A stretch of DNA of 64,000 nucleotides from Clostridia bacterium (GCA_017623595.1 JAGAOU010000044.1:1-64000); one strand, 5' to 3'; positions 8,011-17,328 are shown, counted from the first letter of the stretch. The notes: a model not told the origin generated them from the sequence alone. Translations and numbers: made by a program.

Positions 8011-8886
8011 ATGATCGACAACGAATTTAAAGGAATCTTTACTGCCCTTCTTACTCCCTTTGATTCCAACGGCAAAATCAACGAAAAACAACTGGAAAAG
8101 CTTGTCAAATTCAATATTGAAAAGGGCGTTTGCGGCTTCTATGTCTGTGGAAGCACAGCCGAGGCATTTCTCATGTCTAAGGAGGAGCGGATGCAGATTA
8201 TGGATGTTGTCAAATCTGCCGCAGAGGATCGCACTCTTATTGCTCACATCGGATCGCTCAATGAGCGCGATGCCGCAGAGATGGGGCACCATGCCAAGAC
8301 CTTGGGATACGATGCCGTTTCTTCCGTGGCGCCCTTCTATTATAAGTTCTCCTTCGAGGAAATCAAAAACTACTATTTTCGCTTGGCAGATGCATCCTCT
8401 CTTCCAATGTTGGTCTACCATTTTCCTGCCTTTTCCGGCGTGAATATGGGGGTGGGGGAGATGGCGAAATTTCTCTCCGATGACCGCTTTATGGGCATCA
8501 AATATACTTCCAACGATTTTTTTATGATGGAGCAATGTAAGACCGCCTTTCCCGAAAAGGTTTTGTATAACGGCTTTGACGAAATGTTTTTGTCGGGCCT
8601 TGCTATGGGTGCTGACGGTGGTGTGGGCAGTACCTATAATTTTATGGCCGATAAATTCGTAAAAATCCGCGCCCTCTTCGGCGAAGGAAGAATGGAAGAA
8701 GCCCGAGCTCTTCAACAGCAGGCGAATCACATCATCACCGTCCTCTGTAAAATCGGTGTCATGCAGGCCGAGAAAGAGGTTCTCAATCAACTGGGCTTTG
8801 ATTTCGGTGTTTGTCGCAATCCCTTCGGTGAACCCACCACCGAGGAAAAGGAACTGATCCGTAAGGAAATTCTTCCCAATCTGTGA
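8011..8886 (+). CDS. nanA: N-acetylneuraminate lyase
   Basis: The 291-residue protein is a full-length member of the DHDPS/NAL aldolase family. It shows CGSTAEAF (the GST[G/A]E carboxylate-binding loop), the catalytic tyrosine in LVYHFPAFSG, the Schiff-base lysine 164 in MGIKYTSND, and YNGFDEMF typical of NanA. It splits N-acetylneuraminate to ManNAc and pyruvate. It follows the sialidase-fold gene with AAAGGAG upstream of the ATG. No nanE or sialic-acid-type nanK is adjacent; the ROK domain upstream at 5 kb is fused to an isomerase. Confidence 0.9.
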   Translation: MIDNEFKGIFTALLTPFDSNGKINEKQLEKLVKFNIEKGVCGFYVCGSTAEAFLMSKEERMQIMDVVKSAAEDRTLIAHIGSLNERDAAEMGHHAKTLGYDAVSSVAPFYYKFSFEEIKNYYFRLADASSLPMLVYHFPAFSGVNMGVGEMAKFLSDDRFMGIKYTSNDFFMMEQCKTAFPEKVLYNGFDEMFLSGLAMGADGGVGSTYNFMADKFVKIRALFGEGRMEEARALQQQANHIITVLCKIGVMQAEKEVLNQLGFDFGVCRNPFGEPTTEEKELIRKEILPNL

Positions 8887-8898
8887 CGAAAAAAATGA

Positions 8899-8931
8899 GG
8901 GTGCCACCTTTTTTGATGCGGCACCCTTTTT
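8899..8931 (+). terminator. Terminator of the nanA operon
   Basis: A 7-bp GC-rich stem (8899-8905/8920-8926) is followed by T5. It also separates the convergent second BNR cassette. Confidence 0.75.
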
Positions 8932-8948
8932 GTGTCTTTATCGGTATT

Positions 8949-10319
8949 TTACAGATCTCTGAAGCTTTGCAGGCGATGGAAGGTGGAGTAGTTGGAATCG
9001 TGGAAGTTTGCCGCTTGATTGAGGGCGGTGCGGCACAGATAGATCAAATCCTCCCCGTCAAACAGAAAATCCACATACTGAAATCCCACTTGTTGCGGAT
9101 TGCAATGGCGGTAATCCAGAAGATCGGTTACTGTTTCCCAATGTGCCAGATCCTTGGAGCGGATCAATGATAGCAGATTGCGGGCGTTGTCGGGGCATCC
9201 GTCATGCAGACGGCAAATGATGGAATAATAACTACGGGAGATCGGGTCGTATTGCACCGTAAACTTGGAAAAGGTGGTTGGCATATCAATCAGGCTGTGG
9301 AATTTCAGCGGCGCGTGGGGATTCTCGGTGTCCACCTCATAAGCAAGGATCTGTCCCCGCTTCCCGAAGCGCATCAGGTTCAGCAGTCTGCCCTCGGGGG
9401 AGAGGGTGAGCGTCCCCTCGATGGTCATGGTGTGGGTCGGCAATCCCTCACATCCCTTCCATGCGGGATTGAAGGGGACCGGGTCGGTGAAGATCCAGTT
9501 TTCCGCTACGGTCAGATCGTCTTCGATGGAGCAGGACATGACCATGGCTGCATGCCCGTATTCCTTGTTTTTCCAGGTGCCCCATTCCAGCGTATTGTAA
9601 ATTCTCCCCTTGTGGATCAACAGATTCTGCGGATTTTTATGCACGCCCTCAGACCCGTTTTTGCCGTTGGCTCCCCGCAGAAGCACGGTGGGTGTATCAA
9701 ATGTTTTGCCTCCGTCCCGGGATTTTCCGATCAGCAGGTCTCCATATTCGGTGCTGACTCCGAGAAGGTAAACCTCTCCCTTGTGCAGGAACAGCTTTCC
9801 CCAGAAGCAGGGCATGACCTCGGTCTGATAGTGCCAGCTTTTGCCCCCGTCGTCGGAGCGGAAAATCAGTGTCAGATTCTGTGGGTGTTGACCTGCGAAA
9901 ACGTCCATGGAGGCCAACAGATATCCGTCGGGATGCTTCAGCAGCGAGGGCGAGCAGAGATAGCGCCCGGAATAGGTATAGGCGGTGTCCTCCGGGTGCA
10001 GATAGTTGACGACGGTTCCCGGTACGCTCCCCGTGCGGGCAAGACGGATGCGGCTTTTTGTGTTGCCCCGTGTGATATATATTTCATAGTCCGTGTCGGG
10101 CGTAAGATCGGTCAGATCATATATCCCTCGGTCGGAAACGCCGTGAAGACAAAAGTCCCCTTCGCCTCGGACACGGAAGAAAATTTCACAGACACCGTCT
10201 CCCAACCATTCCAGCCGAATCTCCCGTTCTCTCGGTGCGATGCGGCAAAGATAGGGATCGCCCACCTCGGTCAGAAAGGGACGGTAGGGGCTATAAGACC
10301 ATCGACTGCAGCCCCTCAT
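8949..10319 (-). CDS. Sialidase-fold (BNR) protein with N-terminal Fn3-like domain
   Basis: The protein is 456 residues. An N-terminal beta-rich part (about 20-95, ending DLTPDTDYEIYITRGNTKSRIRLARTG) resembles a fibronectin-III-type domain. A propeller region follows with Asp-boxes SDDGGKSW and SRDGGKTF. There is no signal peptide. The start codon overlaps the stop of the upstream aldolase gene (ATGA, 10316-10319), so translation is coupled. It is not a close copy of the sialidase-fold protein at 6958. The substrate is unknown; partner context suggests an acidic sugar. Confidence 0.75.
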   Translation of the reverse strand: MRGCSRWSYSPYRPFLTEVGDPYLCRIAPREREIRLEWLGDGVCEIFFRVRGEGDFCLHGVSDRGIYDLTDLTPDTDYEIYITRGNTKSRIRLARTGSVPGTVVNYLHPEDTAYTYSGRYLCSPSLLKHPDGYLLASMDVFAGQHPQNLTLIFRSDDGGKSWHYQTEVMPCFWGKLFLHKGEVYLLGVSTEYGDLLIGKSRDGGKTFDTPTVLLRGANGKNGSEGVHKNPQNLLIHKGRIYNTLEWGTWKNKEYGHAAMVMSCSIEDDLTVAENWIFTDPVPFNPAWKGCEGLPTHTMTIEGTLTLSPEGRLLNLMRFGKRGQILAYEVDTENPHAPLKFHSLIDMPTTFSKFTVQYDPISRSYYSIICRLHDGCPDNARNLLSLIRSKDLAHWETVTDLLDYRHCNPQQVGFQYVDFLFDGEDLIYLCRTALNQAANFHDSNYSTFHRLQSFRDL

Positions 10320-11257
10320 TGCGCCTCTCCCGAAGCCAAAAATGCTTCCAGTGCGTCGGTGGCGTGTTTCATCTGCCGCATGCAGCTTTTTGCGTAGTCG
10401 TTCATTTCCTCGCTCTTACGGTTTCGGGCAATATTTTCGGTGGGAATGCCGCACAGATTCATGTGATATTTTGCAGTCAGCGGATAAGGAAGCCCCGTTT
10501 CGGTGAAGCCGAAGGTTCCCAGCACCGATTGTACCAAATTCGCCTTTTCGGGCTCTTTATCAAAATTTTCTCCGAGCCATGCATAAAGCCTTGGATGGTA
10601 GTTGCACATGATTCCGCAATAACCGTCACATCCGTTTTGCATAGTCTCCAAAAGGGTTTGACAGTTTGCGTTCAGCAGGCGGAAGGAGCTTCCCTTCAGT
10701 TGAAGGCACCGTTCTTTGATGGTTTCCGCATCGCAGCAGGTGTCCTTCATATAGCGGAATTTGCCCGTGGAAAGAGCCCAGTCCAGTATGCGGGGTGTGA
10801 CCAAACGCTTATAGGGATAGGGGCATTCATAGAATCCCAGCGTCACATCCTCGGGAAGACGGGCAAGGAGCTTTTCCGCATTGGCGATAAACACTGCATC
10901 TCCTTCCTTGTTGGGGTCCAGCCGATTGGTAATCAGAATCAGGCAGTCGGTTCCCGATGCCCAAATGGCGTTCAGCTCCTCCGCCTGTCCCTCCAAGGAA
11001 TCGGAAACATGGCCCGAGGATACTATCGTAAAGGGGCGGTTATGTGTCCTTTCCAATTCCTTTGCGCGGGTATAAACCGTGCGGTTCAGTGCCACCCGTT
11101 CCTCCAAGGAAAGGAAAAAAATCTCGCTGGATTGACAAACGGCAAAGATGCCCGTCAATCCTTGTTCAAAATACCAGTCTACGTATTTTTTTGCCGTTTC
11201 AAGATCTACCGATCCGTTGGCGGTGTAAGGGGTGATCATCGTCGTAAACATTTCCAT
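10316..11257 (-). CDS. Aldolase of the DHDPS/NAL family, altered substrate loop
   Basis: The 313-residue protein keeps the family's core: an MITPY opening, Tyr143 in FYECPYPY and a Schiff-base lysine at 171 (FRYMKDT). The usual GST[G/A]E loop that grips the substrate carboxylate reads CQSSE (41-45), so the substrate probably differs from free N-acetylneuraminate. The start at 11257 follows AGGAGG; a longer frame to 11326 would overlap the promoter. It is the first gene of a two-gene operon with the BNR protein downstream, divergent from an AraC regulator. Confidence 0.82.
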   Translation of the reverse strand: MEMFTTMITPYTANGSVDLETAKKYVDWYFEQGLTGIFAVCQSSEIFFLSLEERVALNRTVYTRAKELERTHNRPFTIVSSGHVSDSLEGQAEELNAIWASGTDCLILITNRLDPNKEGDAVFIANAEKLLARLPEDVTLGFYECPYPYKRLVTPRILDWALSTGKFRYMKDTCCDAETIKERCLQLKGSSFRLLNANCQTLLETMQNGCDGYCGIMCNYHPRLYAWLGENFDKEPEKANLVQSVLGTFGFTETGLPYPLTAKYHMNLCGIPTENIARNRKSEEMNDYAKSCMRQMKHATDALEAFLASGEAQ

Positions 11258-11281
11258 AGCAATATCCTCCTGATACCTTTT

Positions 11282-11310
11282 ATTATACTGAGAAACCGTA
11301 AAAAAGGCAA
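11282..11310 (-). promoter_or_regulatory. Promoter of the second aldolase/BNR operon
   Basis: TTGCCT (11305-11310, minus) and TATAAT (11282-11287) with 17 nt between. Confidence 0.65.
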
Positions 11311-11352
11311 TACGTACCGTGGACACGAGTTTATATTTTTAAGACATTTCTC

Positions 11353-11381
11353 TTGACATTTTTTCAGAAGTATGGTATGAT
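11353..11381 (+). promoter_or_regulatory. Promoter of the second AraC gene
   Basis: TTGACA (11353-11358), 17 nt, TATGAT (11376-11381), TGG before the -10. Predicted transcription start near 11388 gives a leader of only about 15 nt, consisting almost wholly of the ribosome-binding site. Confidence 0.7.
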
Positions 11382-11403
11382 GTAAAAAAGGAGGGGATAT
11401 GGT

Positions 11404-12225
11404 TTGCGTATTTTGTATCGCCAACGGGAGGCAAGTCCTTTTGCCCGCCTTGGCATTCGGGATTGCTATCTGAAGGACCTTTGCTGGGAAGCCGATGGCA
11501 AGAATCTGGTGTCAAAACTCCACCATCATCGGGAGTTTGAGGTTCATATCCCGGTCCGGGGCGGACAGGTGTATGAGATTGACGGGCAGGAATATTGTCT
11601 TTCGCCGGGGGGATTCTTGTTGATTCCTCCCTTTTGCAGACACCGTACCATCCGTGTTTCCCGGGATTTTCGGAAATATTCCCTGACCTTTTCCGCAGAA
11701 CAGATTCCCGATACCGTGAAGATTGCTGCTGTCCCCGGGGAAATTTGGGAGTGTGTCGACGGGCTTGTGCGGGAAAAACAACGCAACCGACCGTATTCTG
11801 CGCTGATTGTGGAAAATCGCACCCTGGAGTTGTTGCTGCTGCTTTTGCGTCAATGCGGATTGAAAGAGGATGTTGCCTCTGTTCCGATGTGTGAGGAAGA
11901 GGATGAACGGCTGATTCTTGCGAAAAAATATATATCGGACAATTTGGATCAGGATTTATCACTTTCGGACATTTCAGCCTATTGTCATTTGTCTGCCCGC
12001 CAGTTGGCCCGCATCTTCCTTTCCCGGGAAGGGGTTTCTCCTACCCGTTATCTCCTGGATCGACGTCTTGCCGTTGCCTGCGCTCAGATTCGGGATACGG
12101 ATTTGCCCTTGAAGCAGATCAGTGCCTCCGTGGGGTTCTCAAATGAATATTATTTTAATTCCGTTTTCAAGCGCCATATGGGAATTCCTCCGGGGATGTA
12201 CCGTGCGATGTACCGAAAAGGATAA
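11404..12225 (+). CDS. AraC-family regulator of the second aldolase/BNR cassette
   Basis: The 273-residue protein has a cupin sensor domain (KLHHHREFEVHIPVRGGQVYEIDGQEYCLSPGGFLLIPPFCRH; metal-like histidines HHH) and a C-terminal AraC domain (about 175-270: LSLSDISAYCHLSARQLARIF and PLKQISASVGFSNEYYFNSVFKRHMG). The start is TTG 11404, 7 nt after GGAGGGG; an ATG at 11399 is out of frame. It lies divergent from the aldolase/BNR pair and so probably controls it. The sensor sequence differs from that of the regulator at 6022. Confidence 0.87.
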   Translation: MRILYRQREASPFARLGIRDCYLKDLCWEADGKNLVSKLHHHREFEVHIPVRGGQVYEIDGQEYCLSPGGFLLIPPFCRHRTIRVSRDFRKYSLTFSAEQIPDTVKIAAVPGEIWECVDGLVREKQRNRPYSALIVENRTLELLLLLLRQCGLKEDVASVPMCEEEDERLILAKKYISDNLDQDLSLSDISAYCHLSARQLARIFLSREGVSPTRYLLDRRLAVACAQIRDTDLPLKQISASVGFSNEYYFNSVFKRHMGIPPGMYRAMYRKG

Positions 12226-12230
12226 AGATA

Positions 12231-12254
12231 GACCGCTGCCAAAAGGCAGCGGTC
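12231..12254. terminator. Bidirectional terminator
   Basis: A perfect 10-bp stem with an AAAA loop sits between the convergent AraC and antiporter genes. Confidence 0.7.
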
Positions 12255-12276
12255 GATTGTTGTTTGTTTGAAAGGA

Positions 12277-13590
12277 TCAGGCTTCGCTCTTGTTCTTTGC
12301 CTGTTGCAGCTTTTCGTTGCGGCGGTTCTTGACCTCATCGGACATGGGCTTGATTTCGCCTGCCGCCTGCAAAGCCATGCGGGTAAACAGGGGCCCGAAG
12401 ATTTCATAAATCAGCACTGCAAAGAGGGTGATGTTTCGGATGATTGCACCGCTGGATCCCAGCTCGGGAGTGGCTGCGGCAATGGTGCACATGCCCAATG
12501 CGACTCCGGCTTGAGGAAGCAGGGTGATCCCCAGATATTTGCAGATCTTCGAATCGCACTTGACCAGTTTTGCGCTTCCGTAGGTACCAAGATATTTCCC
12601 TGCGGAACGGGCAAGAATGTAAATCACACCTGCCAGCACCACATAGCCGTTCTTCAGAATGTCCAGATCCAACTCAGCGCCGCTGATCACAAAGAAGAGG
12701 GCGAAGAGGGGAGAGGTCCATTTGTCTGCCCGCTCCATCAGATCGTGAGCCAGAGGACAGATGTTGCAGAACACCGTTCCCAGCATCATGCAAACCAAAA
12801 GGGAGGAGAACTGAATATGTACGGGACCTACATGGAAGTCGATCATCGCCAGCGATGCGGTGATAAAGACAAATGCGATGGTCAGATTCAAACGGTTTGT
12901 GTTGGAGTTGAACAACTTTTCCAGTTGGGTCAGAATCCATCCCATAATCGCACCGAGGATCAAGGATGCGAGGATTTCCACAAAGGGATTGACCAGGATG
13001 GAGATCAGATCGGGTGTGCCGCTTGCCATTGCACGGGCAATCCCGAAGGAAACGGCAAATACAACCAGGCCTACCGCATCGTCCAGTGCGACAATGGGAA
13101 GCAGAAGCTTTGTCAGGGGACCGTTGGCCTTATACTGTCTTACCACCATCAGCGTTGCCGCCGGAGCTGTTGCTGTGGCAATGGCCCCCAGCACCAAAAC
13201 AGTTGGCAAGGGGAGAATATCGGGAATCAACAGGTGCAGTCCAAACAGGGCCGCATCTACAAAAATGGTTGCGGCCAAGGCTTGCAGAATGCCGATCACA
13301 GTGGCTTGCTTGCCCGTCTTTTTCAATTCGGAGAGTTTGAACTCGCTTCCGATGGAAAAGGCGATAAAGCCCAGGGCAACCTCGGAGATCAGACCAAGGC
13401 TTTCTACTGCTTCATGGGAGGTGAAGCCCACACCCTCCTGATGGAGGAGCGTTCCCAGACAGTGGGGGCCGATGAGCACTCCCGCGATCAGATATGCGGT
13501 CACTGAGGGCAGTTTCAAAGGCTTGAACAGGCGGGTCATCAAAAGACCTGCCAGCAGTGCAATGGATACGGAGAGGAGAATTGTTTCCAT
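12277..13590 (-). CDS. CPA2-family cation:proton antiporter (KefB-type membrane domain)
   Basis: The 437-residue protein has about 12 hydrophobic segments and matches the Na+/H+ exchanger fold, with TAYLIAGVLIGP at residues 31-42, TATAPAATLMVVRQY and LDDAVGLVVFAVSFG, where the DD pair is the expected ion site. It ends soon after the membrane domain with a short charged tail, so there is no TrkA-N (RCK) regulatory domain as in long Kef proteins. It would exchange a monovalent cation for protons. ATG 13590 is taken as start; a longer frame to 13671 overlaps the tRNA terminator. Confidence 0.87.
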   Translation of the reverse strand: METILLSVSIALLAGLLMTRLFKPLKLPSVTAYLIAGVLIGPHCLGTLLHQEGVGFTSHEAVESLGLISEVALGFIAFSIGSEFKLSELKKTGKQATVIGILQALAATIFVDAALFGLHLLIPDILPLPTVLVLGAIATATAPAATLMVVRQYKANGPLTKLLLPIVALDDAVGLVVFAVSFGIARAMASGTPDLISILVNPFVEILASLILGAIMGWILTQLEKLFNSNTNRLNLTIAFVFITASLAMIDFHVGPVHIQFSSLLVCMMLGTVFCNICPLAHDLMERADKWTSPLFALFFVISGAELDLDILKNGYVVLAGVIYILARSAGKYLGTYGSAKLVKCDSKICKYLGITLLPQAGVALGMCTIAAATPELGSSGAIIRNITLFAVLIYEIFGPLFTRMALQAAGEIKPMSDEVKNRRNEKLQQAKNKSEA

Positions 13591-13668
13591 AAAATATTCT
13601 TCTTTCTGAGGCGTTTTTGTGCCATGTGATTTTAATGGGTTAGCGGCTGCTGTTTTTGATAAACCAAA

Positions 13669-13698
13669 CAAGGAACTTTTGATTGCAAAAGTTCCTTG
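13669..13698 (-). terminator. Terminator of tRNA-Arg
   Basis: A near-perfect hairpin (13669-13680/13687-13698) followed on the minus strand by TTTGGTTTAT, directly after the tRNA. Confidence 0.7.
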
Positions 13699-13703
13699 TC
13701 GGT

Positions 13704-13780
13704 TGGCGTACCCGAAAGGATTCGAACCTTCGACCTTCAGAGTCGGAGTCTGACACTCTATCCAGCTGAGCTACGGGTAC
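13704..13780 (-). tRNA. tRNA-Arg (anticodon CCG)
   Basis: The 77-nt gene begins GTACCCG and ends CGGGTAC-G-CCA with an encoded CCA. The anticodon stem TCAGA/TCTGA carries the loop CTCCGAC, giving anticodon CCG, which reads CGG. D and T arms are regular. Confidence 0.93.
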
Positions 13781-13811
13781 AAGTCATTCAATTGGAAATT
13801 TCCTACAGAAG

Positions 13812-13840
13812 AGTATACCACAATTTTATCCGAAATGCAA
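13812..13840 (-). promoter_or_regulatory. Promoter of tRNA-Arg
   Basis: TTGCAT (13835-13840, minus) and TATACT (13812-13817), 17 nt apart, with TGG before the -10. Confidence 0.7.
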
Positions 13841-14037
13841 GAGTTTTTTGCGAATGTGCGATTTTATTCACAAATGTAAAAAGGAGATTTGTCCTTGTTA
13901 TGGGACAAAAACTCTTCGGATGGGGATGTTGACCGCCGACGGGAAAAAAATTCCTTGTTATGCTCTTTAAATCAATGGATTTATGACGAAAAAGAATTGA
14001 CAAAACCTACGAAAAAATTTGTCGATTTGACATACTT

Positions 14038-14066
14038 TTGACATGCATAGGTGGTACTCTTAAAAT
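14038..14066 (+). promoter_or_regulatory. Promoter of potABCD
   Basis: TTGACA (14038-14043), 17 nt, TAAAAT (14061-14066). A second TTGACA stands 12 nt upstream (14026-14043 region) and could serve another start. Confidence 0.65.
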
Positions 14067-14072
14067 GCTTAC

Positions 14073-14238
14073 TTAGATATAGTTGGAAGAGCCATACTCG
14101 GGGCGTATTTGTTTCTGTTCGTTCCCGTCGAAAGTCAACTCTTGGAAACGCAGCCAAAAGGAATGAATCCGAAAATTCAATACTGCGGCGAAGAAAGGAT
14201 TGAAAGAAGCGCAATATTCTTTTTTTGGAGTGGTGAAC
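14073..14238 (+). other. Long untranslated leader of potABCD
   Basis: About 166 nt separate the predicted transcription start from the potA start codon. I see no known riboswitch, no strong terminator and no short reading frame with a good ribosome-binding site in it. The 250 nt before the promoter (13790-14037) hold only the tRNA-Arg promoter. Confidence 0.4.
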
Positions 14239-15756
14239 ATGGATAAGGAAAATGTCATCATTGAACTTGTGGGAGTGTCGAAGGTTTATAACGAAACCGT
14301 TGCGGTGGATAACTTCAACTTCTACGTGAAAAAAGGCGAATTCGTTTCGTTTTTGGGGCCCTCCGGGTGCGGAAAGACCACAACTCTGCGCATGATTGCC
14401 GGGTTTGAGCATCCCACCGAGGGCAAAATTCTTTTGAACGGAAAGGATATTTCCGAGCTCCCCCCCTATGAACGTCCCGTCAATACGGTGTTCCAGAAGT
14501 ATGCTCTCTTCCCCCATCTGGACGTTTATGACAACGTGGCCTTCGGGCTGAAATTGAAAAAGATTCCCTATGAAACAACAGACAAGCAGGGGAATAAGGT
14601 CACAAAATATCGTAAGCTGACCAAGGCGGAGATTTCCAAAAAGGTCACCGAGGCATTGAAGATTGTGGATCTTGAGGAGTTTGAATGGCGTGATATCACC
14701 ACACTCTCCGGCGGCCAGCAACAGCGAATTGCCATCGCCCGTGCCATTGTCAACGAGCCTCAGATTCTGCTTCTCGACGAGCCCTTGGGTGCTTTGGATC
14801 TGAAGATGCGCAAGGAAATGCAGTTGGAACTGAAGGAAATGCACCGTAAACTGGGCATTACCTTTATTTACGTTACCCACGATCAGGAGGAAGCCCTCAC
14901 CATGTCCGACACCATTGTGGTCATGAAGGACGGGCAGATCCAGCAGATCGGCACCCCCGAGGATATTTACAACGAACCCAAGAATGCCTTTGTTGCCGAC
15001 TTTATCGGGGAGAGCAACCTCTACGAAGGAGTTTACATGGGCAACCGCAAGGTTCGCTTCCTGAATCATATCTTTGACTGTGTGGACGATTTTGCCGCCA
15101 ACGAAAAGGTGAACGTTGTGGTCCGTCCCGAGGACGTCACCTTCGCCGAAGCGGGAAAGGGCATGATCGACGGCATCCTGACCGAAAAGGTCTTTAAGGG
15201 AATTCATTACGAATACACCATGATGGTGGGCCGCAACGAGGTCACCATCCAGTCCACCGAAAGCAAGGAGATCAATCTTCCCGTTTCGGTGAACATTGCC
15301 CCCGATCTGATCCATATCATGAAGAAGGATATGCTTTCCAACGTCTATGACGATGCTTACATTGACAACGATAACCGCGTTATCATCGCCGGCGGCGCCT
15401 TTGATTGCGATGTTACCCAGCTGATCCCCGGCTCCCATCTGGACGAGGAAGGGTACGTTGTGGCGCCCGACGGCAAGATGTATGATTTCAAGGATGCGGA
15501 CGTTCTTGCCGATGTTGCATTTTCCGACATTGAAATCGTGGACAACGAGGACGGCGGCGTGGTCTGCGGTCGCATTGTTTCCATGATCTATTTGGGCAAC
15601 CATTATCAGGTTCTGATCCGTACCGAGGACGACGAGGATTTTGTGGTTGATACGGAATATACCTGGAACGAAGATGACCGTGTTTCGGTTCTCATCCCCG
15701 CGGAAAAGATCCGCCTGAAGCTGCGTGGGGAGGCGTCCAAGTATGTCAAAAATTAA
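14239..15756 (+). CDS. potA: Spermidine/putrescine ABC transporter ATPase PotA, long form
   Basis: The 505-residue protein is the cytoplasmic ATPase of a polyamine importer. It shows Walker A GPSGCGKT (40-47), signature [14 protein letters not shown], Walker [13 protein letters not shown] and the switch histidine in VTHDQEEA. After the ATPase (about 1-245) comes a TOBE-type domain (RPEDVTFA). This is split by an insert of roughly 100 residues rich in Asp/Glu ([16 protein letters not shown] to VDNEDGGVV). Typical PotA is about 370 residues, so the insert is unusual. ATG 14239 follows GGAG by 8 nt. The stop overlaps potB. Confidence 0.92.
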   Translation: MDKENVIIELVGVSKVYNETVAVDNFNFYVKKGEFVSFLGPSGCGKTTTLRMIAGFEHPTEGKILLNGKDISELPPYERPVNTVFQKYALFPHLDVYDNVAFGLKLKKIPYETTDKQGNKVTKYRKLTKAEISKKVTEALKIVDLEEFEWRDITTLSGGQQQRIAIARAIVNEPQILLLDEPLGALDLKMRKEMQLELKEMHRKLGITFIYVTHDQEEALTMSDTIVVMKDGQIQQIGTPEDIYNEPKNAFVADFIGESNLYEGVYMGNRKVRFLNHIFDCVDDFAANEKVNVVVRPEDVTFAEAGKGMIDGILTEKVFKGIHYEYTMMVGRNEVTIQSTESKEINLPVSVNIAPDLIHIMKKDMLSNVYDDAYIDNDNRVIIAGGAFDCDVTQLIPGSHLDEEGYVVAPDGKMYDFKDADVLADVAFSDIEIVDNEDGGVVCGRIVSMIYLGNHYQVLIRTEDDEDFVVDTEYTWNEDDRVSVLIPAEKIRLKLRGEASKYVKN

Positions 15757-16540
15757 ATTTACCCGTAAATGGCTCGCCCTTCCCTATGCGTTGTTTATGA
15801 TTTTGTTTGTGGTGATCCCTCTTTTTCTGATTTTGGCTTATGCCTTTACCGATGCAGAGGGAAATTTCACCTTTAACAATCTGCTTACCTTCTTCGGGAA
15901 CGGGTCCAGCATCAATACCATTCTTGTTTCCTTTATCATCGGTGTGGCCAATACGGTGATCTGCCTGCTGATCGGCTATCCCGTTGCCTATTTTCTTGCC
16001 CATCGGGATATGAAGATGCCTGCGGTGATGATGCTTCTGTTTATCATGCCCATGTGGATCAACTTCGTCCTGCGCACCGCCGCATCCCGTGATCTTCTGT
16101 TTTGGATTGGCATCAACGGCGGTGAATACCCTTATCTCGCCACTATGATCGGTATGGTCTATAACTACCTTCCCTTTGTGATTCTGCCCCTGTATACCAC
16201 CATGACCAAATTGGATTACAGTCAGATTGAGGCCGCTTCCGATCTGGGAGCCCGTCCCCGTCAGACCTTCACAAAGGTGATCCTTCCCATGACCGCGCCG
16301 GGCATCGTGTCCGCCGCTACCATGGTCTTCATGCCCACCATGTCGTCCTTCGTCATCAGTGACGTTATGGGCGAACGGAAGCTGTCGCTGATCGGCAACA
16401 GCATCCAGTTGTATTTTGATCAAGGGCTCTGGCATATGGGCAGTATCGTTGCTGTCGTCATGCTTCTGCTCATTGCCATCGGTATGTTCGCAACGAAGAA
16501 CGTGCAGAAAGAAGACGATGTCAGAGGTACGATGCTATGA
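15743..16540 (+). CDS. potB: Spermidine/putrescine ABC transporter permease PotB
   Basis: The 265-residue permease has six predicted membrane helices and the EAA-type motif [25 protein letters not shown] that docks to the ATPase. The start at 15743 overlaps the end of potA by 14 nt, with GGGGAGG inside potA as ribosome-binding site. It forms the transmembrane pore with PotC. Confidence 0.92.
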   Translation: MSKIKFTRKWLALPYALFMILFVVIPLFLILAYAFTDAEGNFTFNNLLTFFGNGSSINTILVSFIIGVANTVICLLIGYPVAYFLAHRDMKMPAVMMLLFIMPMWINFVLRTAASRDLLFWIGINGGEYPYLATMIGMVYNYLPFVILPLYTTMTKLDYSQIEAASDLGARPRQTFTKVILPMTAPGIVSAATMVFMPTMSSFVISDVMGERKLSLIGNSIQLYFDQGLWHMGSIVAVVMLLLIAIGMFATKNVQKEDDVRGTML

Positions 16541-17328
16541 AAAAAGCCACTCGTATTTTTGCCCGCATTTTTGTTTGGACCATGCTGGTGCTGATGTATG
16601 CGCCCATTTTGGTTCTGATGGTCTTTTCCTTCACCGAAGCGGACACCATTGGCGTATGGAACGGCTTTTCCTTCGGATTGTATCCTCAGCTGTTTCAGGA
16701 TGAGGAGCTTGTTACCGTGGTTCTGAATACGATCCTTGTGGCCCTTGCCTCCGCCGCCGTTTCCACGGTTTTGGGAACCATGGGTGCCATCGGGATTCAC
16801 TACAGTCGCCGTCGTATGAAGGCCGCATTGGAGGGTGTTTCTCAGATCCCCGTTATGAATGCGGAGATCGTAACCGCCCTGTCCCTTACCGTTCTTTTTG
16901 TCTATTTCGGTATTCAGTTCAATTTTATTACGCTTCTCATCGGTCACGTGGTTTTGACGCTGCCCTTTGTGGTTCTGAGCATCAATCCCAAGCTGCAGCA
17001 GATGGATCCCAACATCTATGAGGCTGCCCTCGATCTGGGGGCCCGCCCCTCCCATGCCCTGCGGCGGATTATTCTTCCTCAGATTATGCCCGGGATCTTC
17101 AGCGGATTTTTGCTTTCCGTGACTCTGTCTCTGGACGATTACATTATCACCGCTTTTACCCGCGATACATCCTTCTCCACCCTCTCCACCTACGTTTACG
17201 GTGCGACTGCCAAGGGTGCTTTGCCCCCCACACTGCGGGCGTTGACGACGGTGATCTTTGTTTTTGCTCTGGTTCTGCTGATCGTTATTAACATCCGTTC
17301 CCATCGGAAGAAGGAGGCTGCAAGATGA
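16537..17328 (+). CDS. potC: Spermidine/putrescine ABC transporter permease PotC
   Basis: The 263-residue permease has about six membrane helices and the coupling motif EAALDLGARPSHALRRIILPQIMPG. Its ATG overlaps the potB stop (ATGA), and its own stop overlaps potD in the same way, so all four genes are translationally coupled. Confidence 0.92.
   Translation: MKKATRIFARIFVWTMLVLMYAPILVLMVFSFTEADTIGVWNGFSFGLYPQLFQDEELVTVVLNTILVALASAAVSTVLGTMGAIGIHYSRRRMKAALEGVSQIPVMNAEIVTALSLTVLFVYFGIQFNFITLLIGHVVLTLPFVVLSINPKLQQMDPNIYEAALDLGARPSHALRRIILPQIMPGIFSGFLLSVTLSLDDYIITAFTRDTSFSTLSTYVYGATAKGALPPTLRALTTVIFVFALVLLIVINIRSHRKKEAAR

Noticed and set aside
7243-8907. 554-codon frame antisense to the sialidase-fold gene and nanA
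   Set aside because: Both plus-strand genes are well supported; the antisense frame has no signals.
11399-11401. ATG at 11399 as start of the second AraC gene
   Set aside because: Out of frame with the AraC reading frame; TTG 11404 has the right spacing from GGAGGGG.
12268-13506. 412-codon frame antisense to the antiporter gene
   Set aside because: Translation is a mirror of membrane-helix codons (His/Gln/Cys-rich) and lacks a ribosome-binding site.
14073-14238. Riboswitch in the potABCD leader
   Set aside because: No conserved core of a known class and no terminator/antiterminator pair seen.
13981-15603. 540-codon open frame antisense to potA
   Set aside because: It mirrors a clearly coding gene, has no ribosome-binding site, and its translation is rich in His/Asn/Gly as expected for a shadow frame.
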